Source: Collybia mongolica (lineage: Eukaryota > Basidiomycota > Agaricomycetes > Agaricales > Clitocybaceae). From it: DNA of 64,000 bases. The notes under the pieces were generated by a model. The model saw nothing but the letters and a program-made list of their open reading frames with translations. It was not told the origin of the DNA and did not search any database. Positions 55,051-64,000 of this stretch are shown piece by piece (the first letter of the stretch is position 1; the number at the start of each line of letters is the position of its first letter). The stretch spans positions 5,704,001 through 5,768,000 of the forward strand of contig JAAXNY010000001.1 of NCBI GenBank assembly GCA_013420905.1. The letters run 5' to 3'. Position numbers and translations under genes: made by a program.

Positions 55051-58000
55051 CAGTGTTGGCTGAAGGGGTGAAGGCCTTCAGATTGGTTGCCCTTCAGAAG
55101 GGCTTAAGCAAACCCTTCAAATGGTAGGAATTTTGTGAAGGGCTTCGTGAAGGGCTTCACATACCACGTGACTTTTAAATACCCATGATGTTCGGTAGAG
55201 CTGTAAATGGAAAAAAATTCCCAACGACACGTACCCTGGTCCCGTAGATGGCACCTCAACAACAGCCCCTTTGGGATCACTTCCATTGCGGTGAGAAGCA
55301 AAACAGAACACATTTTCATACATACTGTAAAGGCTGTGTAATTCATTATCAGCTCCTGCAAGACAATTCCGATGAAGAACTTGATGCGGCATTCCAATTC
55401 AAGGCAAACCAAAAGAAGTTCCAGGAAGGTAAGTAACCAGCTTGTGAGAACGAAATATAGGCATGACTGATCCTGGAAATAAAGCCTGTACAGCTGCTGG
55501 AAGTATACGAGGCAAGAAAACAGCGTTTATTGCTCACATTCTGTGGAGCCGTGGTATTGAGTCATGTGCCCATGCTTTGGATGCAGCAAAGGCGGAAGCG
55601 GCAAGACAAAGATCAGGAATAGCCAACACAACTACAGAAGCTGGCCCTTCAACTCAGAAATGGCCCCAGTCAGACTCAGTACCACATCCAACACAGAAGA
55701 AATTGAAGCAGGCACCATTAAAGACTTTCTGTGGTGTTGATATGCCTTTCAGCAAAGAAGAGACAGGCGCAGTCCAAGCACAGGTTCTTCAAGCTGTTGT
55801 CTTGGCTAATCTGTCTTTCAGGGCAATGGAGAACCCTGAGATGCTCAAGCTCTTCGGCATGCTTCAAACTGCTGCTCCCGAAATAATACCATCGAGAAAG
55901 GTGATTGGTGGTCAGTTACTCAATGAAGCTGCTTCTGTTGTTAATGCTGGCATGCATAAGACCCTTCATGGAAGGGAGGTTGGAGTTGTGTATGTTTCTG
56001 CTGCATTTCGAGATAGCTTGATCACTAAACATGTTCTGTAGAGCTGATGGATGGAGATCATTGACAAAAGATGCAGTTGACGGTGTTTGTGTCAATGTTG
56101 ATTTCACAGTGAGTACTTCTGAAAAGTGTGGAAAGTACCCACTGAGCCACTCACCTTTTATTTTAGTCACACACACTTGAACTAATACTTTCAACTGCGA
56201 AAGATAAAACTGGCCCTGGACAATGTCTACAATTCAAAGACATCATTGATTGTATTGAGAAGAAGTATGGATGTACTGTCATCTACCTCTCAACTGATGC
56301 AGATGGAGGTAGTAACAAGGGTCACAAGCTGCTTGGGAAGAAACGGCCATATCTAATTGTTCCATCATGTTGGGCTCACCAGGTACTGCACCTTCTCTCT
56401 TGTACATCTTTTGTAGGTGTCCTGAACTCCAAAATTAGTTCCAGTTACTTCTGGGTGATTATTTTGTTGTTTCGCCCTATGCTGTTGAGGTTGGGGCATC
56501 TGCAACAGTATTGATTGGGTGGATCAACAACCATGGAAAGGTTTGTATGATTTTTGACGAAGCACAGTGCCAAATCAGCAAGGACAGAAATGGGGGGCAT
56601 GTTCAAGTTCTGTCCTATCTTGTGGCAAACATGACTCGATGGACAACACACTTTATTGCCTTTGCTCACCTCAGCTTGCTTAAAGGACCATTACAGCTTG
56701 CAGTGATTATGCATTGTGAAGCTATTATTGCAGCACAAGCTGGAGCCATGAAGTACACAGAGAAGGCTCAGCTAATGGAACAAGCAGTTAAATGCTGTGA
56801 TTTAATTGGAAGCCATGAGTTCTGGGTAGGTTTGGAGACTGTCATTGGGGATATTGAGCCGATCTGTTATGGGACAAACATCAACCAAAGTGATTCCACA
56901 CAAGCCAACCAGGTTTTACTCACATTAGCAGGGATGTTTCTATGTTTTGATGACCACCCCAAGCCTGAAATTGCAACTGGTATGGTTGAACGACTTGAGA
57001 AACAATGGAAGGCCTGCGATCAGCCTTTATTTATATTGGCACTGATTCTGAACCCATACGAGGGGCTGTCATGCTTTGGGTCTCGTTCAAACCTCAATTA
57101 TTTCAAATGTAACAATCTCCTCCTTTCAGTATGTTCTCTTTTGCCTGGCTTCCAGCAGTTAATAAAATTTAACTAGCTGTACCAGCGTATGAAAGCCCGT
57201 CCTTCAAATGGTGACACAGCTGAGATGAAAGGTGCAAAAGAACAAATGGTTTCCGGGGCATTCATGCAATACCTTTCTGGAGCAGGGCCATTTGCTGATT
57301 GGGAAGCTGAACATGAAGTCTTTGCAGGATTTATGGTATGTATCTCTATGCAAACGTAATAGCACCAGTATTTTAATCATGTTGTTTACCAGGGAAAAGA
57401 TCCCATAGCCATTTGGAAGGCTTTTGAGGGATCAGCTGATGTGCAGGAGCTGGCATCGTTTGCAATCACACTCCTTACAATTGTAGTGAACCAAGCAGGC
57501 TGTGAACGGCTGTTCTCAGACTTAAAGATCAAGCAGACCCAGCGACAAAATCATCTAGGATTGAAGAAACTCAAGAAGATGACCATGGTATTGTCATTTC
57601 TACTGAACATGTGTAATATATACTTACAATTTTGACTCAGGTTGGTGCTAATATCACTGCAGAACATAAAAAACTCAGTCTCCTCAAAAAGCATGGCAAG
57701 CGAAAGAACCATCGTTCGGTTGCAGCTCTCTTGGATGTCCCATGGTATAGTGATCTCCTAGAAGACCTTAATGATGAGGATGATACTGAAAGGGGTCAAG
57801 GGTTGGTTACAACTGAGGCGGGATGGAGGACTGAGATGGCAAAATGGGTTGGTGGTCAACGAGATACTGATAATGTGTCTGATGCAGGTTCTGAACCTGA
57901 TGATGATCTCCCTGTTGCACTAACCCCTTGTATCCCAGCTCCGCGTGATACAAAATGGGCCCCCTGCACCCTTTGGACACTGTTTGAAGGCGAGGTCATT

Positions 58001-58331
58001 GCACCAAGGTTGAAGGAAGTACTGGATACAGAATTTATGATTGAGGCAGCATATATGGAGGCTCTTGCAGACCAGAAAGAGGATGAATATCCTGATGATG
58101 GTGCACTAGAAGGTTCAGGTGATGACTATGAGTAAAATATTATATAAATCTTGTTGTATCTCATCCAAGTTATGTTCAATAATGTTGAAACTTAGACAGT
58201 TGAGATCAGAAAGGAAAAATGGAGGTTTTTTGATATTAAGGCCTTCAATGTGAAGGGCAACCAGGGCTTCAACCTTCATGAAGCCTTCAGATCACTTGAG
58301 ATTGATGTGAAGGCCTTCAGGGCCAACACTG
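55051..58331 (+). mobile_element. hAT DNA transposon, 3,281 bp, nested
   Basis: The ends are CAGTGTTGGC and GCCAACACTG. The 8-bp TTATTTTT occurs directly outside both ends (55043-55050 and 58332-58339), the target duplication size known for hAT. GAAGGCCTTCA/GAAGGGCTT words repeat within about 130 bp of each end and are likely transposase binding sites. The transposase gene lies between. Confidence 0.9.
55248..58135 (+). pseudogene. hAT transposase, multi-exon, with frame breaks
   Basis: A BED-like zinc finger opens the protein (LWDHFHCGEKQNRTHFHTYC). An intron at 55431-55462 leads to TDPGNKACTAAGS. CRADGWRSLTKDAVDGVCVN (56040-56100) needs a frame change relative to the previous exon. The core has IIDCIEKKYGC...LSTDADGGSNKGHKL and WTTHFIAFAHLSLLK. 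A TAG at 57174-57176 interrupts before LYQRMKARP. The C-terminal hAT dimerisation region is FAITLLTIVVNQAGCERLFS at 57460. The downstream acidic tail ends at 58135. Probably recently inactivated, though an alternative splice pattern could rescue some breaks. Confidence 0.75.
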
Positions 58332-58550
58332 TTATTTTTTGCAGAAAATTGAGGGTTAGGTGAGATATATTTACATGTATTCACAGCATATATACATTAC
58401 ATATATTTTGGGACAAGAATAAAGGTTATAGTGGCTCAGGAGTGGGGGAAACAGGTGAGGAAACAGAGTGTATCAAGATTTGTGATGTTTTTGGTCACAG
58501 GCCATGACGTCACGCTTCCAAACAGTAACAGGGATTGCCCACCCCCACTA

Positions 58551-60255
58551 GTACAGATGCGGTCACGTGTAAACGTAATTAGATAACCGGATAGGAATAT
58601 GGCGCATAAAGGCCATCATATGTGGCAGGATTGGATTGCCCTCCCATTCCCGGGACAAGCGCTCCGGGTATTGGTCTGTGTGAGGGTACTGGGTAATAGA
58701 CCCGTAAGGGACTAAGGACAAGAGTCGTTGCAGAGGGGACTGCCCCCCCCCACTTCTTAATCTGTTTAATAAGTGGTCAGCGTGGCTGCTTTCTCGCACC
58801 TGGTTCACAGAGGGGTACACCCCTCCGAAGGTTTCCCAAGGGAAGCCCGACTTAGTCCTGAGGGACCAGGCCCATGTGTGTATGCTTGCCCTAAGGTGTT
58901 TGACCTGGTATTGAGGATACCATTTAACAAGCACCCACTTATCTCCAGGTACTCCTGCTCTATTCTATGTGTGGTTCCCAGAAGACCCCAAAGGCAGCTG
59001 GGTTGTCATGTAGGAAGTTGCTAACCCATACAAGGGTTAGTTTCCTTCCAGGGCGTTCTGCCCGCTCATAGGGTGGGCAGTACCTGAACATGTGATCAAC
59101 AGTCTCCTTTCCGAGGCCGCAGTTACACATGTATGTCTCCTTCTCTTTAAGGAAGTGTTGCCTGTAAGCACCAATTGGTGCATGCCCAGTGAGGGCCCAT
59201 GCCAGCCAGATGGTCTTGCTAGTCTCCGTGGAGATTTTTCCTATCCAAGTCCCCCCTTTCAGGTGGCTTGGAGTTAGTTGCTTTCCATGTTCATGGAGGT
59301 GCAGGAAGTTTGCTCCTATGTACTCCTTCTGCTTGGCCAAAACACTCCAAACATCCATCATATGTAGGACAGCGTTTGCTCTTGCTTTCGCAAGGGTAGT
59401 GTGCTTAATTTCCCCATGGGCCACCTCTAAGTTCATGGCAGCCTCATGGGCATAAAGGTGTTCCCTGACTTCACATGCTTTTGGCATGTGATGTAGTGTG
59501 ATGGTGGCATTTGGCTTGATATTTAACCATAAGGTGAGCTTTGATGTCACGTTGACAGCTGATTTGTGGGCCATGTGGTGCGACAGGTCTAAGACCAGTT
59601 TAATTGCATTCACAGAGTCCGAGAAGACATCTATTTTAGATGTGTCTAGGTTTGGGATACTGAAGGCTTCGTCTATCCCTCTGGAGATAGCAAAGGCCTC
59701 TGCATTGTCTGATGTGGCATCTCCACATGGGGCAGCACCACTGTAAAGGGACCCACCTCCCCATACTCTCCAAGCACCAGTGGCTTGGCAGTCTGGGTGG
59801 TGTGAGACTGATCCATCGCATATGATGGCAATATGCCCCGGGGTGCGTTTAGCATCATTGATCCGGTTGGTTAGTACCAAGCCAAACTCCCTGAATGCAG
59901 CCTTCCTCTCCTCTTTCTTGCCTGTCGGCTTTGGAGAATATTCAATGGTGACCCTCTCTGCAGCCCAGTCCACAATATGGTGGCTGAATTTCACAAGGGG
60001 GAATATGGGGGATGTGTCATTGCTACAGTCCTTTAGATGGGAATATGAGTCCATAATCCCTGATTTGATTTTCCGGCGCTTGGCAGGTGACATGCAGCTG
60101 ATTAACAAATGTGCTTGCCTGTCGACCAGGTTCTGGACAGCGTGTCCTTTGGACAAAGTCCTTATGCAGTAGTGGCTTCTTTCAACCAACTTATGTATAT
60201 GTAAGTGGATGGGAGGTAGCCCTCCGAGGGTCTCGGACGCCCCGGTTGTGATCGA
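58551..60255 (-). mobile_element. 5'-truncated LINE, RNase H and zinc-knuckle C-terminus
   Basis: The minus-strand frame runs from about 60255 to TAG/TGA at 58960, with the 3' UTR to about 58551. It begins inside the thumb/connection region (ITTGASETLGGLPPIHLH). RNase H motifs are ICDGS, NAEAFAISRG and VFSDSVNAIKL. The C-terminus has CNCGLGKETVDHMFRYC (a C-x-C-x8-H-x4-C pattern) as in Tad-type fungal LINEs. No stop interrupts these 430 codons, so this copy is younger than the one at 32.6 kb. Confidence 0.75.
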
Positions 60256-60693
60256 TACCGCATATATTGAACATGATCCGAGTCACGATTCTAGTTCAAT
60301 TACACCGCCACAACCCATAGAAGGAACGATCGACTTCCTTCGGCTTTGGTCTATCTACCACAACCGTGGGTCAAACCTCAACTCGAATGTCCTTCCTCTT
60401 CGTCAGTCAAACTAATATAATTAAGCAATCTCTCGAGTGAGCCTTTGAAGTAGACCAGTAGTAAACCAGATAATCTATATTATAAATACAAAGGTTATAA
60501 AGACAACGTAATCCGCAGTTTGTGCAGTTTCTACTACATAGTGTTATATATACAATCGAGTCCTTTGGCAAGTCTGTATATAACCTTAAGATAAGCTCCT
60601 TTAAACAAGGGTAGGCCTGATAGATAAGGAATAAGAGAGATGTGAGCGAGCAACGCCGGAATGAGAGATAGGAATACAGATGTATTAGGATCT
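60256..60693. other. Intergenic region downstream of Ras paralog 2
   Basis: AT-rich with no supported gene. A short plus-strand frame ending at 60415 crosses the LINE junction and is not credible. Confidence 0.4.
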
Positions 60694-61729
60694 TCATAGC
60701 ACGACACATCCAGAGCAACAATTCCCATGTTCCTCCCCTTGCTCTGTATGGTCATATGCGCCAGGAACACCTCCTACCACTTTGTAGTTCCCGGGTCTGC
60801 CGTTCTTTAATTCCTAAAAAAAAGGTTGAGCCCCTTGATGGCACAAATCAGTAAGGGGAGATACCTTGTTGTGTCTTCGGATCTCTCTGACGCATTCTCC
60901 GAACGCCTCGTCGACATTGATTCGATGCTTGGCGGACGTCTCAATGAAAGGGCATCCAAAAAGGTTCGCCAAATCGCGACCCTCTACAACAAGTCGTCAG
61001 ACGAGATATCAGCTGAAAACAGAGTCCACAGGAACTTCACCTTTTCTGCTGACTTCCCGTTCAAACTCAAGATCACACTTGTTCGCGACCAGGACCATGG
61101 GAACTGCATCCTGATCTTTAACTCGCAATATTTGTTGGTAGAATGTTCGGATCTCGTCAAAAGATGTTCGCGCGGCGACGGAATAGACCAGGAGGAACCC
61201 TTCGCCTGAAATCATGTATGATTCTCGCATAGCTCTGTGAAAGGGATGTCACTCAAAGTTCGATGTCTGGAGTCTGCTTCCATGCTCAGTGTCTCCATGA
61301 CTAAAATATAGGAGGCAACGGAATCATAGAACTAAGAATAGAACGCACTCATATTCTTCCTGTCCTGCAGTATCAAGGATATCAAGCAATGCAACTTCGT
61401 CATCAATCATACATTGCTTGCGGTACGAATCTATTCAGACAAGGTTAGAAGCCATCCACTCCACATATATCCTAAGTGACACTCACCTTCAATTGTAGGA
61501 TCCCAACCAGAAATGAATTGGCTTTGGATCAATTGGATTGTCAATGCGGATTTTCCAACGGCTATGATAATATGGTTAAGATTGGACAAATAACATTATT
61601 AGGGGCTCTACTCACCACCTCCGCCCACGACTACAAGCTTATACTCCCTCAAAAACTGAGCCTGGACGCCATGTCAGTGCCGGGATTATTTCGCATGAAG
61701 TCTGGCACAATTTGTACCTTGGATGCCAT
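60694..61729 (-). CDS. Ras-family small GTPase (paralog 2), seven exons, 215 aa
   Basis: Exons are 61729-61718, 61661-61616, 61561-61487, 61430-61349, 61234-61041, 60983-60865 and 60813-60694. The start MASK is followed by [20 protein letters not shown]. Motifs: P-loop GGGAVGKS, WDPTIEDSYRK, switch [13 protein letters not shown] with the normal Gln61, NKCD, ETSAK, and a C-terminal CVVL box after EHGNCCSG. Ala replaces Gly13. Two Cys before the CAAX box could be palmitoylated. It should act at the plasma membrane in growth signalling. Confidence 0.9.
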
Positions 61730-63632
61730 CTTGTTTGTACAACGAATGAATGGTGGAAGTGGGGGACTGGTTGCGACGAGAACTGTTCAAGAGGTGTGTG
61801 TGTGGGGAGGGGGGGAAGCGTTTGAGAGGTAACGCATAATCCCCTTCTAAATAGGCCGCAGATTCCAAAAAGGACGTTCCATCATCATCACACGTCCGCG
61901 ATCTGTCACTAACTCAATTCTCCTCGATCTTTCTCCCCTAAACAACGGCAAAGCAGTGCACGTCTTTGTGATTGTACCATGTTCGTGACGTAGAATGGCT
62001 CAAAGGAGTACGCAGTACCCAATCTCTTCTGTGCAAGACTTCAGTAGAGGCAGTACCTGTTCTAACGGCTATTCACGTACCTTTCCAACTACACCGATAT
62101 TTTTTGATCATCGCGGCGTTGACAGCAGTGTGATAGGTACATCAGTCAGTATCACTCCAATCTCCGGTGCGCCGGATCACCAACCGGGACGAAGGGCAGC
62201 ACCAGTTGGCAATGTGGCGACGGATCGTCAGCATGAGTATCGCAAGGATATGGATATAAGGGAACCGTTGACCATCGAGCGGCGGGTTGGTGATTCAGGT
62301 GCTTCATGTGTACCGCAATAGACAATGTCGGCCTGTTGTGCGAGGGTCCGGTCAAAAATTAAATGTGGGATGACTAAGTCACTGCCGCTGAGGAATCCCT
62401 TATACAACTTTCATCTTTTGATTAGTCAGCTTTAGGAGACTAGAAACCCCTCAAGAGAAGCGGTCCCTTGAGAAAGTTTATGCGAGAGAAAGACCGATGG
62501 AGTTGTTGAGTAATCGTTGATCGACGCCTGCGCAATGCCTAAAAAGAGTCAAAAAAAAGACAGGGAACGAAGCATGCCAAGATTTACTCATTGTTATCCC
62601 GTAGCACATGCTCGAAGTCCTAAGGCTAAGTTAGTTAAAACTATGGTTCATTGAAATTTTTGCCTTACTCGCATAATTAAGCATCATTTGCGTTGAGTTA
62701 TATCATCACTAGCGCATTTACCGTTCTTCCTCAGCATCACCGTTTCTCCTCTCGTATAAGATGTGCCGGTGTTGCCCGTATCTTCCAGATTTGATATATT
62801 TAATCGGGCAGTTGGGACCTAGGGAGGACAAGGTTGGGATGGGATGGGTCGGGTGCTAAGGACTGTGGGAAAGGCACGTGCGCCGACCGCCGCGTTTCGA
62901 ACCTCCTCCGTTGTACATACCGAATCGTGCTCGCAGCTCCCACTGACTGGTAAGGTTTTCTTTACACGTAAAGCTTGAAGACCCCTCGCATTATGGTGTT
63001 TCAAGGTAAGCTTTTTTTCACCCTTTTTATACATTTTTTTGGCTCAACCTTGCTTCAACTTTTATGAGAAAAGGTAACTTGTTTGTCCCCTGTTGCAACA
63101 GGGAGGAAAGAAAAAAACTCGGAAAAATTGGAAACAAAATAAGTTGGAGAAAAAGTCGTGCATCGACCCACAATTTTTTCACTTTTTATTTAGTTGCGTC
63201 CAACTTTCTGTTCAATCTTTGTTTCAACTTTTTTCAAAGTTGGAGGAAAAGTTGAAACGAAAAAAGCTGAAAAAAAGCTTACTGTGAAACCCCCTATTAT
63301 TACTTTCCAAGGAAAAGTGCAAAATGTATTTTTATCTCCGAGCAGGTATCTTGATGAAGAATTGAGAAAACGATCGAAGTGATTAGTGCATCAAGAAACG
63401 ATGAGAATCTATGCAAAGGTTCCGAGGCCGGTGGAGGGCCAAAGTTCAGGAGGCAACTTTAATAGTTAACGGTTCCTGATGTCGTTGAAAAGACTGGTAA
63501 AAATATCCCGGAGGCTGATGCCCGATACCCAAATGTACGTCAGTTCGGCTTCGAATAAGTATCTCAACCAAACCGTACTCGAAGTTTTCGCCATCATCCA
63601 ATTACATTCCAAAATCAAGGACCGATGCGTGC
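61730..63632. other. Intergenic region, 1.9 kb, with a possible MITE
   Basis: A 108-codon plus-strand frame (61995-62321) has no recognisable domain. 62985-63300 carries inverted ends (GTAAGCTTTTTTTCA and TGAAAAAAAGCTTAC) around T/A-rich DNA with repeated TTTCAACTTTT words, and may be a MITE. Confidence 0.45.
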
Positions 63633-64000
63633 TTAGAGCATGACACATCCGTTGCAACAACCATTGCTGTGCTGAATACCCTCATGTTGGACATCTGGAG
63701 ACAACGTGGGCTCGATACTTTGTTCCTTTTTGACGATGATATCAAGGTCAAACATCCGAAAATTATCACCGACTCACCTTGCAAGTTTTTTTGACTTCAC
63801 GAACAAGTTCATAAAAGGCTTCATTGACGTTCTTTCCTGTTTTTGCCGATGCTTCAAAAAAATAACATCCAAATTCTTTCGCTAACTCTTCGCCTTCTAA
63901 GATACAAAAAAATCATCATCGCATTCCCGGAAAAGCTGGCGAGGCGACTCACCAGCTTTATTTACTTGGCGTTGGTGGATAACATCAGATTTATTGGCAA
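63633..64000 (-). CDS. Ras-family small GTPase (paralog 3), 3' part; 5' end beyond window
   Basis: Exons seen are >64000-63953, 63896-63778 and 63725-63633. Motifs: NKSD, EASAK (in FEASAKTGKNVNEAF) and the C-terminal CVML box after GCCNG. The 119-nt middle exon has the same length as the matching exon of the other two Ras genes. It has a longer, Ser/His-rich hypervariable end and more divergent sequence (Ala instead of Thr before SAK). Confidence 0.85.

Larger units (their letters stand above)
53378..58550 (+). mobile_element. Outer TIR element (hAT-like ends) containing a nested hAT transposon
   Basis: The ends are inverted: TAGTGGGGGTGGGCAATTCC at 53378 and its near-complement GGATTGCCCACCCCCACTA ending at 58550. 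TGACG-type words follow inside both ends. No matching target duplication is visible, perhaps because of later rearrangement at the right side where a LINE end abuts. Inside are a foldback repeat, a coiled-coil pseudogene and, from 55051, a younger hAT. Confidence 0.6.

Noticed and set aside
61995..62321. 108-codon plus-strand frame with an ATG
   Set aside because: No domain, no homologous copy in the window and ordinary length for chance; kept only as intergenic.

Overview
This window looks like chromosomal DNA of a basidiomycete fungus, most likely an agaricomycete. The genes have many short introns (about 45-100 bp) with GTRNGT donors. Ras, SFP1-like zinc-finger, NACHT-WD40 and 7-TM genes are present, and KDZ, hAT, Tc1/IS630-type and Ty3/gypsy transposons fill much of the rest. 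I would not name a genus.

Layout. 0-4.4 kb: the 3' end of a WD40-repeat gene (NLR-like C-terminus) and a three-exon SFP1-like zinc-finger regulator. 4.4-9.1 kb: a decayed Tc1/IS630-type DNA transposon of 3,234 bp with long TIRs and a second gene on the opposite strand, then LTR scraps and repeats, including a perfect 36-bp palindrome. 9.1-13.5 kb: a KDZ-type transposase with a frameshifted 3' end and an intact four-exon gene of unknown function, both on the minus strand. 14.0-28.3 kb: a complete, young Ty3/gypsy-type LTR retrotransposon of 14,227 bp. Its two 1,217-bp LTRs show no difference that I could see, and a 4-bp target duplication (CCGC) flanks it. 28.3-43 kb: a graveyard of CpG-depleted relics, with an NLR/WD40 pseudogene, LTRs, gypsy and LINE fragments, tRNA-derived SINE-like copies, a four-unit tandem repeat and a 34-bp-arm hairpin. 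43-53 kb: a Ras gene and a tandem 7-TM membrane protein family (two intact genes, one pseudogene). 53.4-60.3 kb: a hAT element nested in another TIR element, followed by a 5'-truncated LINE. 60.7-64 kb: two more Ras genes, the last cut by the window edge.

The most interesting object is the young LTR element. Sense ORFs give gag, protease and pol, with a canonical -1 frameshift heptamer (G GGT TTC) just before the gag stop. Between pol and the 3' LTR lie two intact, intron-rich genes on the antisense strand. I rebuilt an eight-exon gene (520 aa) carrying a Zn2Cys6-like cysteine cluster, and a four-exon gene (400 aa). All splice junctions keep frame with no internal stop. Because these genes are antisense, their introns are not removed from the genomic RNA, so the element can carry spliced accessory genes through retrotransposition. 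This is the best candidate here for an undescribed system.

Older LTR copies differ from the young one largely by CG to TG/CA changes. This suggests methylation-linked decay of repeats in this genome.
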